A stretch of 64,000 bases of DNA from Micromussa lordhowensis (taxonomy: Eukaryota; Cnidaria; Anthozoa; Scleractinia; Lobophylliidae). The position numbers were made by a program, and so were the translations under genes. The notes beneath the pieces were generated by a model. That model was not told the DNA's origin and searched no databases. It was given only the letters and a program-made list of their open reading frames with translations. The stretch spans positions 23,781,073-23,845,072 of the forward strand of contig OZ026606.1 of the NCBI GenBank assembly GCA_964020085.1, read 5' to 3'. Positions within the stretch are counted from its first letter, which is position 1. The number at the start of each line of letters is the position of its first letter. This document shows, in pieces, positions 46,578 through 58,218 of this stretch.

Positions 46578-46583
46578 AATAAA
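46578..46583 (+). terminator. Candidate polyadenylation signal, paralog 3
   Basis: AATAAA about 460 nt past the stop. Confidence 0.3.
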
Positions 46584-47194
46584 TCTGTCTTTAAACGACT
46601 GGACTACTTTTCTGTAATTTCAACAACCACATGTAAGTGCATTGACTATTTTCGTTTACATAAATTGGCTAGAATAAATAGGAAACAGAGATTTCAAAGT
46701 GGAAAGAAAACATCTGTTGTTTTGTTGTTTTGTTTGTTCTCGGTTTTCTGCGCTGGTGCCAAAGCGAAACCACAAGTTGTTGTAGTAAACAGGGGAGGAA
46801 ATTAAATTGGCCACACAGGTTCAAATCGGCACGCGGCGTACGAACACCTGATATTTGTATATACTTCTTGCAATGTACAAGTTATTGAGTGCATCGCGAA
46901 CAAGTGGACCAACAGTTTTAGCGCGCGTAATAAAAGCATCTACCTTAAATTTGGCTTCTGAAATTTCTCTGTTTATTTAGCAGTACTCTACAAGGGCCAC
47001 CTTTTAAAAAATGTGGCTCGTTACAGGATTTTCGGGGTCTATTCTCTTTCCGACAACGTAAAAGTGGATTCAATTATACACAAAAAAAAGTTTCAAGGCC
47101 TGTTTTTGACTTCAAGCCGCTAAGTCACTGTAATGTTTAAAACGAGGTAGTCGGCGTTTTGCACCTGATCAACATTCCGATATTGCTTCGCCGC

Positions 47195-47495
47195 TTTAGG
47201 TTAAGTGCGGTTTTTAAGAAATTTTCCGTCTGCCAATCCGACAGTACACTGTATAGCCTCTTTCGCGGTTAACTATTCTAATTTGCTTTACAATATAATC
47301 TAACATGTCATCATCATTTTCCCCTGAGAATGTGGCCATCCATCCGTTTCTTCCCAGAACTTGGTCTTTTACCGCCACTGTCTGCCTCCCTCCATGTCTT
47401 GAGTCAAGACATGGAGGATTGAATCCGAGATGTTATAGTCACTGAGTTGACCTAAAACGCTCCTATAGCCCAAAAAAAACATTTTATAATCAACT
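47195..47495. repeat. Direct duplication, block D copy 1
   Basis: About 300 bp nearly identical to 47685-47993. Contains the odd palindrome CCATGTCTTGA-G-TCAAGACATGG. Ends in attttataatcaact. Confidence 0.9.
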
Positions 47496-47684
47496 CGAAT
47501 CATTTTACGGTATATATTTAGATAATGAAACAAGAGTAAGAGTCAGTTGCCGTCCTTAATAACTGCAAATATAGAGACGTTTCAGTTTCAGCTTCTCTCA
47601 ATCATGGAGGAATCAAAATTAATGTCACATTTAATTTCACCATCCCTAGTAACCTGCGCAATATTTACTGTTTCGCTTTCCCTG
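47496..47684. repeat. Block A', duplicate of 44041-44219
   Basis: Begins cgaatcattttacggtatat and matches 44041-44219 with few differences, including an extra ~12 bp (tttaatttcacc). It is sandwiched between the two D copies. Confidence 0.88.
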
Positions 47685-47993
47685 TTTAGGTTAAGTGCGG
47701 TTTTTAAGAAATTTTCCGTCTGCCAATCCGACAGTACACTGGGTCTCCTATAGCCTCTTTCGCGGTTAACTTTTCTAATTTGCTTTACAATATAATCTAA
47801 CATGTCATCATCATTTTCCCCTGAGAATGTGGCCATCCATCCGTTTCTTCCCAGAACTTGGTCTTTTACCGCCACTGTCTGCCTCCCTCCATGTCTTGAG
47901 TCAAGACATGGAGGATTGAATCCGAGATGTTATAGTCACTGAGTTGACCTAAAACGCTCCTACAGCCCAAAAAAAAACATTTTATAATCAACT
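47685..47993. repeat. Direct duplication, block D copy 2
   Basis: Matches 47195-47495 almost base for base, with a ggtctcc insertion near 47743 and one extra A in the A run. Confidence 0.9.
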
Positions 47994-50730
47994 AAAGTGT
48001 AAACAGGTATCATTTACTGCGGCGGTTCAAACTTGTGTGAAAGTTTTGTATTGGTAGTCAAACAAATGCGGCGGATTATTTCGGTCGAATTTCCTGTCGC
48101 TTAAGTTCAAGTTCCTGTTCCTTAAAACTGATTTCCAGTGCTCAGTTTAGTATGTTCGAGTTTCTTTTAGACACATCGAACCGGTGGCCGATCTCTGCAA
48201 AATCAAGGATCTTTCGGGCCGTTTCGTGCTCTCAAAGTTCTTAAGGGTTTGAAGAGAAAATTTGCAAGACAATTTGACAGAAACCGTTAAGTGAGCAGTG
48301 GTATAGGAAATAAGGATCAAAGCCCCTAAACTTGGTGGGTAACAACTAGTTTAACTCTCTAACCACATCAAATCCCTATTATGCTACGTGCAAAGCGTAA
48401 CTTTTCACCAAATGTCCGCTTAAGTTATGTCTTGAAACCAGAGTGTTTCGGAGGCACCAGTTTTGGCGGGAACTGCGGGAGCAATGCATTTGACCGCTGT
48501 GAGCTGTCTATGTATGAGGTGATCTAGGCCCACATTTTCCAGCGTCTTCTCTAATAGTAAGTACATTTTCTTCAATTTCAATGATCCAATGATCCTCCAC
48601 CTCTTGTTTATTATCATTCCGAGAGGAGTGGCAAGGTCTTCATAACAAGCATCGACTTTAAATGAGCATGCTATGCCTCTGATTTTCTAAATGTGCTAGG
48701 TAACCTCCAAACTGCAGTTGGCCCTAGCCTCCTAGCTCTCTAGCACCAAGTGACTGCAATAATAATTGAGATACGGTCGATTATAATTCCTTATAATTAG
48801 TCCCTTGTTGAAAGTTACCCAAGCTTTTACTTGAATTCAAAGAGCTGATATCTGCTTTCAGATGATTTGAGAAAATTTAAACGCTTTTTAATTTTATTTT
48901 CTTGTTTACTGATCCGAGCTACAGGGACCATATCTGAAAAGAAGTTATAGCAAAACTACATAAAGGCTGCATTCTCTTCTGCATTCTCTTCATAGTTTCA
49001 TGATTCGTAACCGTCAGTTTATATGACTTGTTCACTCAGCTTCACGCACCATAATGTGACAAATTTGAATCCTTACTAATATCCTGCTTAATTTTTAACA
49101 AGAATGGTGAATACCAGCCCCTCGATCTGTTTCTGCATACCATAAACAACACAAAAAATGTAGGCTAACTTGATTTTTATCTGTTTATGAATGGCCGATT
49201 CATTCCAGAACTGAAATAGAATTATCAGCTCGATCGTGTTAGTTAATGCGCCCTTTATTTATCAACATAATATAATGATAAAGCTCACTACATGTACAAG
49301 TAAAATATCTGCATGCGTGACTCGTCAAAACGTGCATTGCCGGTAAAAGTCCTTGTGGTCATGTGCTTGAGTGGATTTGCGAACAAACTTTGAATAGCAA
49401 ACAATTACCTACCACGCCTTAAGTCGTCCTCCACGAGGGGACTAGTCCCTGCAACAAGTCGCGGGGACAAGTCCCATTGTGTGAACTGGCCATTTTTGCC
49501 TCAAAATCTAGTCGCAGGGACCAAAGTAGAGCGAAAAAAACAAGGTGGAGTATTGTTTCAAGATAAAAAAAAAAAGAACGAAAACAAAAAACAAAGAGAG
49601 ATATGACAAAAATGTCTTACTTTGATATCGCAAACCATTGGGCATCGTTCTTGTCAACTCAAACCGGAATAATTCTTCACCGAGTTCTCTAGTAATAGGT
49701 GGACTAGCCGTCGGATATTTCCTACGAATCGTGGAGAATGTACACATCATGTGTTCTTCAGCAACGTGCGAATACCATTTACTTATCTTGATGACCGAAA
49801 ACAGAAGCTGTTACTATTTTGTCGCGTTAGTCAGAGATCTATAACATGAGACCACAAATTACAAAGCGTGAGCACTATTTAGGTATCAGCTGAGATCTTG
49901 ACATTTGTAGCAAGTGCTGTTTGATTCCCATGCCATACAGAGTTTGTAAAATATCCATGCGATGCTTGAATATAATTATTTTATCGTTTTTTTTTTCACG
50001 CGGTTTCCAACTATATCAGAAGATCAACCGCTCTCTCAGTTGGCCGTGCGGTTGAGACGTGCTCATCCAGTTAAGCGATAAACGAAGCGCTCAACGAAAA
50101 AGGAGAAATTTGCTCGTTTGACGGCTAGCTCCTGTAGCATCCTGCCCGGCTTACAAGGTTTTCGCTCCTTCCCACTCCCTGGTGCAAGAGAGAGAGAAGG
50201 GAGAGTAAGTCGAGAGGAAGGTTGCTTCTAAAAATTGCGAGCACAATTATTATTACTTCATATTAAGATGCTAAGTGAGTGGTACTAAGACAGACTTGAT
50301 GATAACTGGGAATACACGAGGAACATCAGTTTTAATTTTGAGCTTAGGCACAGGAATTCATGAACTGTGTTCCCTGTTTGCCAAGTCACGTTTTTCTGTA
50401 ACTCTACCGTGCAGTTGGATAACTAGTCACGTTTCTTCGACGCTTTCTTGAGACTCTCTTTAGTAGCCGCAACATTATCATCGAGATATCGTCGCGATTC
50501 TACTTAAATAATGATATCTGCTCTCAAGCGCCTTCGAGTGGCAATAACAGGCATTTTATGCTTGGCATGTTTTATACTGCGTCATATACAACGTCTAACT
50601 CTTATTTGGCTAATGTGCAGTCGGAATTATTTGCCTAAGGATACATGATGGATAGGAGACAAACGGCCCTATTTATTAGTGAGTTCAGCATGAAACGTTC
50701 CCTTCCAGGCCCAGTCCACTCTGATTCGTT

Positions 50731-50768
50731 TTTCGTAGTTAGCTGAACAGATTCAGCTAACTACGAAA
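50731..50768. repeat. Perfect stem-loop, 17-bp arms
   Basis: TTTCGTAGTTAGCTGAA, loop CAGA, exact reverse complement. Half-copies of the right arm recur near 50972 (attcagttaactacgaaat) and 55685 (agctaactatgaaat). Confidence 0.75.
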
Positions 50769-50910
50769 TCATCGTAACGTCCTGACAACAGTAAAGCACT
50801 CGAAAACGCTTCTGCTCTGCAAATACTTTGCAAATGACAGTTTCGAAAGCTTCCGTTTTCACTCTCCACAACGATATAATAGTGCTGCCGTACTGAAACA
50901 AAAAGAGAGA

Positions 50911-50972
50911 GAGAGAGAGAAGAAGAAGCAGACGAAGAAGAAGAAGAAGAAGTTGGAAGAAGAAGAAAGAGA
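50911..50972. repeat. GA/GAA microsatellite
   Basis: (GA)n followed by (GAA)n-type units with interruptions. Confidence 0.8.
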
Positions 50973-51311
50973 TTCAGTTAACTACGAAATTATCGAACGT
51001 AACATGTATAGATTTGGTTTTTGCCAAGCGCAGCTCAAAGTCAGTGTCCTCATTACTTAAGCTCACTATTGCCGTAATGCCAACAATACATACACAATAC
51101 AAAGCTACTTGAAAACACAGTCAAAACATTGTGATACTAGACGTTAAGATAAGAAAATCGAATCAGCGCTCAAAATCGGCCGAAATATCATTACCCGAGT
51201 CACAGTTCACAGGAGCTCAGTTATGGAATCTTGGCCACCAACAAAATTACTTTTAGGTTGAGGAAACGTACTAAGACGGATTAAAAACAAAAAGATAACA
51301 ATAAACCATAA

Positions 51312-51463
51312 AGCCTGGTTCACACTTGTGCGATAAGCATAACACAAGCGACATAAGCATAAGCATAAGCACAAGAAAAAAGGAACATGTTCCTTTTTTC
51401 TTGTGCTTATGCTTGTGCTTATGTCGCTTGTGTTATGCTTATCGCACAAGTGTGAACCAGGCT
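51312..51463. mobile_element. Near-perfect 152-bp palindrome, MITE flanked by TAA
   Basis: Two 76-nt arms differ at a single base; no spacer. Ends AGCCTGG/CCAGGCT, flanked by TAA at 51309-51311 and 51464-51466. A TAA/TTA duplication is typical of PIF/Harbinger elements, so this is probably a Harbinger-type MITE. The arms contain ataagcat repeats. Confidence 0.82.
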
Positions 51464-52276
51464 TAAAAGAGCAAAGTTGGTTAATCGAGAAGATCGACAC
51501 GGATTACAAACGACGAAATTTATGCTAAATTTCTATTAAACCTTGACGTAGCTCCTAGCTTTAATAAATGGACATCAGTTTTTTTTCATGCGTCAAGTTC
51601 TTGGTCCTGCTATTAATAATAAATTTTAACGTGACGTTGTTTTAGTAGCTGTGGATCCACACGGCGTAGCCAATCACACAGCGAATACACAGTCATGCTA
51701 TTACGAAATTCATGCTCAGTGAAAGGAGAGAGACATTAAAACTTGACGTCAATTTGTTAGAACAAACAAAAAAACAAACCGATCAAGGAAAACTTGAGCA
51801 AGAATAAGTGCAGGCGTAGTCGAAATTGGGCATAGATATAAACTTCAGTAAAAATTACGCCCTACCACAATAACTCTAAAATAAAATGCTGAAACAAATT
51901 TCCATAGGCAACCTCTATTTCTTTTCGGAAATTATTGAAAGGCTGCTAAATTATTCTTGAGTTCAGCCCACTCGTATAAGAACTTGAAAGAAGTTGTGGT
52001 TTCTCACTGATTACATTTAGGCTAAGAAAATATGTCTAGTGTTGAATTATTTCGTGTGCATTTCCAGATCTGAAAATGTTCTGTTAAAGTCTTCTGACAT
52101 AGCAGCTGTTTTCTGCAGCCGAATTCAGTTGCGTGTCCACTGGACGAATATTGCTACTTTAGTCCAGTGACTGAGGTTTTGCCGACAACATCTTAAAATA
52201 GCTGCAACCTTTATATTGTTTGTTTTTACTACGAAGCTTAGATTATAAAGGTGTGTTGATCAGTTTTTTGCATCAG

Positions 52277-52340
52277 TTGTCTTTGAGCATTTGAACTGGA
52301 AGGAGCTTGGGTTAGGAAAACAAGAGAGAGCGTCGAAATC
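52277..52340 (+). promoter_or_regulatory. Conserved 5' block before paralog 4
   Basis: Follows gcatcag; TTGTCTTTGAGCATTTGAAC. An in-frame TGA lies inside, so it is untranslated. Confidence 0.45.
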
Positions 52341-52781
52341 ATGTGCAAAACAGAGAGATTTCCTGAAAATAAATCGCCGGAGCGCACATGTGTTTCACAG
52401 GATGACAAACCGCTAACGATGAAGGAGTTAGATGTGGCTAACATTTACAACTTTGACTTCAAGTACGGCAAAAAGTCTGCTTGGGAATTCGACGACGATC
52501 TTGCAGCCATCGATCTGAGCATGATGTACAGCCCTAAAATAAACCGCCATCGAAAGATAAAGCGAAGAAAGTACCCCAAGTTTAGATTTGCTCCTAGTCT
52601 GGGGGACATTAAAGAGAACGAACTGTTTGACTCACAAATGGAACATTTAAAGAACGTCAAGAAAGATTTTGTCACCATTCATGAAGAGCGAGCTCTGAAT
52701 TGTGGGATACCTGTAGTGAAGGATGAAGGTCGGCATCACCGCCACAAACGACACTCAAGAAGATTCAATGGAAGAGCTTGA
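52341..52781 (+). CDS. Tandem-array paralog 4 (146 aa)
   Basis: Intact ORF starting M-C-K-T-E. D-D-K-P-L-T-M-K-E-L-D-V-A, N-F-D-F-K-Y-G-K-K-S-A-W, D-L-A-A-I-D-L-S-M-M-Y-S-P-K, basic R-H-R-K-I-K-R-R-K-Y-P-K-F, A-P-S-L-G-D-I-K-E-N-E-L-F, E-E-R-A-L-N-C-G. The last 27 residues, ending R-R-F-N-G-R-A, are identical to copy 5. The N-terminal third is more diverged. AATAAA at 52905 and near 53085. Function unknown; no signal peptide or membrane segment. Confidence 0.78.
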   Translation: MCKTERFPENKSPERTCVSQDDKPLTMKELDVANIYNFDFKYGKKSAWEFDDDLAAIDLSMMYSPKINRHRKIKRRKYPKFRFAPSLGDIKENELFDSQMEHLKNVKKDFVTIHEERALNCGIPVVKDEGRHHRHKRHSRRFNGRA

Positions 52782-52904
52782 TTGAAGGAAAATGCGAACC
52801 TGTTTTTTTAAGGAATTAAGGTCGAAACTACTTGTGTGTCTTGTGGCTTGAATATAACTTGATAGAGCTACAATTCAGGTGATAACATTGTAGAAAAAAA
52901 AAAC

Positions 52905-52910
52905 AATAAA
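52905..52910 (+). terminator. Candidate polyadenylation signal, paralog 4
   Basis: AATAAA 124 nt past the stop. Confidence 0.35.
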
Positions 52911-54655
52911 ACAATACTGATAGATTAATACGAGCTAATTACTCCGGCCCAAATATGGTATCATTATTTACTTTGTTTACTTCAGTAAGCTGTCGCTGCT
53001 TTGTTAATTACAAGGCAAAATATATTTTTTTTTTATTTCATCTGTCTATAAAAATGTATATATCTTTTTTTACAACTATGAGTATAAATAAAGGTTGTTG
53101 TTAGACTCTTTTGACTCTAAACCCTGAAAACGAATTACTTGTGCATGCCATGGGTGTCTCTGATTCCTGCCTTAAAATGATTCCAACCCAGCTCCGAAAT
53201 GATTTCCCAATCGAACCTAAACGGAATACCCAATTAACTTGTGGAATTACATATTATCCAAAGGACTATGGAATGTCTTAAATAAATAAACAAAATTGAA
53301 GTCCTGTAGCTTGGATTTTGAATGCAGCTTTCATAATTCTGCGACATCAGCACTTTCAATTATGTACTCGACTTCTCGATTTTACGACCATCTTCGAAGA
53401 CTCTTCACTACAATTTGCCAACAGATACGGAACTGATAGGGCAAATATAAGCAAAATATCATGCGCATTCAAAGGTTTTCTGTTGTTGCTGATGAACGTA
53501 ACAAGAGTGAATGAACTAATGAATGATAAGTATAAAAAGTACTAAAGAAAAATAAGAATAAAACCTGAAAAACCTCACAAGGTAAAAAAAACTTCGCATC
53601 AGTTTGACTAAATGATAAAATTAAACGTTTGCATGTTTTTCTCATTTTGGGAGTTGTTCTCAAGAAGCGTTCGTGTTAGTTTGAGCTGTGATTCCACTGA
53701 TTACAGTCCTTTTCACGCAAACTGCTTAGTTGCCTGCCAAACATGATGCCGTTCTTGTTTGGCATGACGAAGATGATTGCTTACTAAAGAATTATTGTAC
53801 AAATAAAATATATTTTTCTGTTTGAACAAATGTCATACGGTTGCTGTTGTTATCAACATATCATCCAGAATGTCCAGCATGTATTTTTCAACAACAAATA
53901 CCCTCCTTTCTATGATTTCCATTCTTTCCTTCCACTGAAGCGAGAGAGAGTTGGTCGAGAAATAGAGAGGTCTTACGAACGAGGTTGCTTAGAAGATTTC
54001 AGCGCCGAACACTTACATCAGGCGCAAAGTGAGTGGTACTAAGACATAAGCTTACTAGTACGTAACGAATGCATGTATGCATTGAGCTTGAACTTAGGAA
54101 AATCAAGATCCCTGATAAACGTATCTTGTTTTTTGATAACCCCGCCAGCACATGCAATTCCTTCATTCACGTTTTTCATCGTTTTCTCGAGACCCTCTAG
54201 CCACAACATTATTGTCGAGATATCGCCTTGATTCTACTCAATTACTGATATCTGCTCTCAAAAGGCATTTTAAGGATGCCGTGTTTCAAATTGTTTCATT
54301 TATACGTATCTCCTCGAGAATCTGGCTCAAGTTCAAATTATCTGCCAAATGCTTCAAGGAGGATTTAGTCTATGCCACTGGTCCATTTATTTTGTCCGTT
54401 TGTCCATATATTTTGTTTACCAGTTAGTGAGCTTATCATTGCGTTTTTCTTTTAAGGTGCCGTCCACTCTAAATACGTTTTCGAGAATGTGCAAGTTTGG
54501 TACCGTCCACTTTACCGTTTCGCAATTTTCCCCTGCCCGACAGTAAAGCACTCGAAACGCTTTGCGAAAGCACCGTAACTGTCATCTGCGCATGCGCATG
54601 TGATGAGGTTCGAAGGCCTCCGTTTTCATTTGCCACATTCAAGTATCCCCAACCT

Positions 54656-54896
54656 GGGCCGGGTTGTTCAAAGCCCGATTAAGCTAACCCTGGGTTAGCG
54701 AGAATTTTGACTTCAATTTTGCAACGTTTCGGTGAGCTTTTCTGTTTATATTTTTTGGCCTTCTCTTTTGAATTTGAATAATCTCAAACTAGACAAAAAG
54801 TAGGAAGCGAAAACCATTTTTATACAAGAAAAATTAATGCTTCGGTTAACTTTTAATCCTGGGTTAGCGTTAACCGGCTTTCGAACAACCCGGCCC
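54656..54896. mobile_element. MITE with GGCCGGGTTGTTC termini (241 bp)
   Basis: Left GGGCCGGGTTGTTCAAAG, right TTCGAACAACCCGGCCC, with a second inner inverted pair (ctaaccctgggttagc / cctgggttagcgttaac). CTG is present at both edges but is too short to prove a target duplication. Directly beside the TTAA MITE at 54913. Confidence 0.78.
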
Positions 54897-54912
54897 TGGA
54901 GTGTGAATTTAA

Positions 54913-55255
54913 TGCAGAGGTAAACGTGAATGCTGTTTTGACGTCGCTTAACACGGCCTTTCTGCCAATATCTAGGTCACGTTTCAAGCGACACTAATTT
55001 TCTCTGCTTATCTCATTAACAACTGTTTGGCGGTTTTGTGTAAATTTTTGGGTGAGGAAAATATGAAATGTTGAAGATTTGATGGATTTGGAAGTGAAGA
55101 ATTAGTAGACGGATATACCACACAGTCCCCTAGCAACCTGGGGCTCTCTTTTGCGGAGATCAACTGTCTGGTAATGTTTCCAACCCATCTTAATCCTAAC
55201 AATTTCCTTTTTTATATTACTTCAAATTTTACGCCTATTCATGTTTATCCCCGCC
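54913..55255. mobile_element. TTAA-flanked MITE, copy 3 (diverged, 343 bp)
   Basis: TTAA at 54909-54912 and 55256-55259. Right terminus GTTTATCCCCGCC is recognisable; the left (TGCAGAGGTAAACGTGAA) is eroded. Internal blocks such as tttggcggttttgtgtaaat match copies 1 and 2, with a deletion. Confidence 0.7.
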
Positions 55256-55872
55256 TTAAATGTGCGCACTTTCGATATCATGTGCTTACATTGATATGCA
55301 ATAAACTTTATTTATGCTCAAATTTTGGATAGCTACATGTAGCACATTAGCACAACTGGCTATAAATCATGAAGATAAACAAATCAAAGAGAAAGAGGAA
55401 AGAAATTCAAAAAAAGGAAAGACCCAACTGCCACTAAAAAAAATCCTATGGTAGTGATACCTAACACGATGGGCATTTTTAAAATGACTTAAGTGTGCAC
55501 GTGTACTCTCGTGAATACCTGTTCTAGTATCTGCCAAGCTAGGTTTGGAGTGGGGTATAAAGTCTTTCAATTTCAGTTTAATTCAAGCCAGTTTCAATAT
55601 CGCTGATTCTACGCAGAAAGATATCATAACAAACCAGATTCCATCACATAAGCTTCATTAGATTGATAGTAGCACTTAACAGAACTAGCTAACTATGAAA
55701 TTGAAAGCGGGTCAAATATAAATTGATCAGTCCTCGACGTCATTGCTGTCATTTGCTTTAAGCTCTCTATTACTGAAATGTAAACAATACATACACAATA
55801 CAAAGTAACAATTACGATACTAGACGTTCACGTATGAAAATCGATTCAGCGCTCAGATCATCACCTGAGTAA

Positions 55873-56088
55873 AAGGGGCGTTTACATGAGAAAACTCGCA
55901 CGAGATTTCGTACCGGAGTGAAATTCTCGCCCCGGTGCGAGAACCAGGGTGAACTCACGCCGGGGTGACTCGCGCCGACATAACATTTTGTGGTGGTATC
56001 ATGTAAACAAATATAGAGCCATGAGAGGGAACCGGAGTGAACTCGCTCTGGGGCGAAAGTCGCCCCGGTGTCATGTAAACACCCCCTT
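55873..56088. mobile_element. MITE with GTTTACATGA termini, flanked by TAA (216 bp)
   Basis: Left AAGGGGCGTTTACATGA, right TCATGTAAACACCCCCTT, TAA on both sides (55870-55872, 56089-56091). The interior has repeated gccccggtg / actcgc motifs and is CG-rich. Probably a Harbinger-type MITE from its TAA flanks. Confidence 0.78.
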
Positions 56089-57268
56089 TAATAACAGTTG
56101 TTTATCACGATAAGAATAGAGTTTTGCTTTTAAAAGTGCGAGCGTAAGCGAAAAAAAAAGGAAAAACGTAACGATCACGGAACTCACGTCATCGTGAAGT
56201 TCAGTCAAACTACAGAACATGATTTCTGTAACTAGCCTTTATCCCTTCCGGAAATTCTTCAAAAAGACTGCTGAGTTACGAAACGAGTACAGGCACTGGT
56301 ATAATTACTTTCAACACGGCAAATTACAACAGCTGCCATTCATTTCCTCTTTACAAATAATTCCAATCTGAATTAAAAGTCATGTCTAGTTGTTCATTAT
56401 CTGTTTAAAACAATCCCGTTTTAGATGTAGTATGCAGCTTGCTATCGAAACACAACAGCTGCAGGGGAAAAGGCCAGTTTTTATGAATTTTTTTACTGAA
56501 GAATTTCGCGCAATGGCGTCATTTGTGTGTCTGGAAGGCTCGGAAGAAATTAACAATATTCAGTTAAAAGAATAATATACTCATTGTGAATGACTTGTTG
56601 TATGCGTAAAAAACTCTTGACGTTGACTTGCCATGCAGTGATGTGGAACAGCTTTGCGCTGCTGAAAGTATGGGTCATTTAATAATCTTTTATTTTTTGC
56701 ATTCATGTTGCAATTGCAATTGGATCATCAATACCGTTTAAATATATATAAAAGCTCCCCCTAAAACAACTTTTGATCACCTTCCCATTTCATCTGCATT
56801 GGGGCGTCTTTAATTATTGACATTGCCAAGAAATGTAAGCTGTGATATGTGCTGGTCTAAGTGTTTTATTTTCTCGTATGGTTGTGACTATAAAATGGTG
56901 AATGGGTCTGTACAAACATGGATAAATGGCTGATTAAAATTTGAACTGAGTAAACGGCAAAAATTTTCTTTTCTTAGAATACAGGAATTTTTTCTTTATT
57001 TCATGGATCACAGCCAAAACGAACAACAGCAACAGAAAAAATTTCACGTAGTCCCACCACTCCAACCTCATTTCTTCAACCCGTCACTCCTTGCCGATTC
57101 TTGTCGCTCCGCACTCATTTTGTACCGACTTTAGTTATTTTATCTACCCTATACACGTACCATGTAGTTTGTTTTGAAATGCCTAGGACAGTCAGGTCAT
57201 CATTAAACGTCAGTACTGCTGCACGTATTGCGTTAAGTCTATCAAGAGTACCACAGAAAAAAAGTATG

Positions 57269-57518
57269 AGTTTAAAATGGTTTTGGGGGACGGCGTGTCA
57301 AATTAACAGAGGTTTGTATGGATTTTGAACCATGTTTCAAGTTCTATAGCTTGGTCTCTGTACGCCCTAAAGGCATCAAACCTGATCAAATTAGTTTAAA
57401 ATGGTTTTGGGGGACGGCGTGCCAAATTAACAAAGGTTTGTATGGATTTTGAACCATGTTTCAAGGTCTATAGCTTGGTCTCTCTGTTCACCCTAAAAGC
57501 ATCAAACCCGTGATCAAA
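57269..57518. repeat. Tandem duplication, 124-bp unit, two copies
   Basis: Units at 57269-57392 and 57393-57518 share agtttaaaatggttttgggg and tgtatggattttgaaccatg and differ at few positions. Confidence 0.88.
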
Positions 57519-58156
57519 TGATCAATCTCAACGTAATCTTTATTTGGCGTTGTCCGTTTATCGATTGGTTAAAATTTGAAACTCGTCCCAATTTTCTGTA
57601 CAATTTCGAATAAGACGTATTGCATTCTTGATATAACGTCAAGGCGTCGGCAAGGCTTGTGTATGGGACAGTTGTTTCATCTGAACCGTTTTAAATGCCC
57701 GTGTCCTGCTTGCGAAAATGAATGTGTGTACGTGTTTTTTGCGCGTGCAGTTGTCCGATTAAATGAACTGGCTCAAGAACTACATCCTTCGTGACCAATA
57801 TATCTAAACTGTGAAAGAAACGTTACTCAAAACAGCACGATTTCCTTAATTGTCAGGCAACGTTTGCTAGTTTGCCAAAGGAAGTTGTGGTTTCTCAATG
57901 ATTATATCTATATGCTAGGAAAATATGTCCAGTGCTGTATCACACACTGGTGCGTCATAATGTGTACATTTCTAGCTATTTAAATTGTTTGTTTCATTTT
58001 CATTTTAATCTTGTGATCCTTGCGTGTCAGCTCAGTTGATATTGCTGCTCTACACTAGGAGCTGAGGTTTGCCGCAATGTCTTAAAATAACTGCTTTTTG
58101 TATTGTTCGTTTGTAGTTTGGAGTGTAAAAGTGTCCTAACTAATTTCTTGAATCAG

Positions 58157-58218
58157 TTGTCTTTCAGTATTTGAACCTGAAAGAGCTTGGTTCGTCAACA
58201 AGAGAGAACATCTAAATT
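58157..58218 (+). promoter_or_regulatory. Conserved 5' block before paralog 5
   Basis: Follows gaatcag; TTGTCTTTCAGTATTTGAAC. Preceded at about 58116 by a ttcgtttgtag acceptor-like site shared with copy 3. Confidence 0.45.

Larger units (their letters stand above)
46118..52276. other. Intergenic DNA between paralogs 3 and 4
   Basis: Contains the duplicated blocks at 47195-47993, array-type homologies (48600-48660, 49205-49380, 50275-50530, 51055-51175), a stem-loop (50731), a GA-rich microsatellite (50911) and a perfect-palindrome MITE (51312). No supportable gene. Confidence 0.55.
52782..58156. other. Intergenic DNA between paralogs 4 and 5
   Basis: Holds three MITEs (54656, 54913, 55873), a 124-bp tandem duplication (57269) and blocks homologous to other intergenic parts (53750-53850, 54028-54260, 55750-55870, 57885-57960). 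No supportable gene. Confidence 0.55.

Noticed and set aside
47404..47426. Short palindrome as a CRISPR-like or operator site
   Set aside because: Only two copies, both within the duplicated block; the genome is eukaryotic and no array is present.
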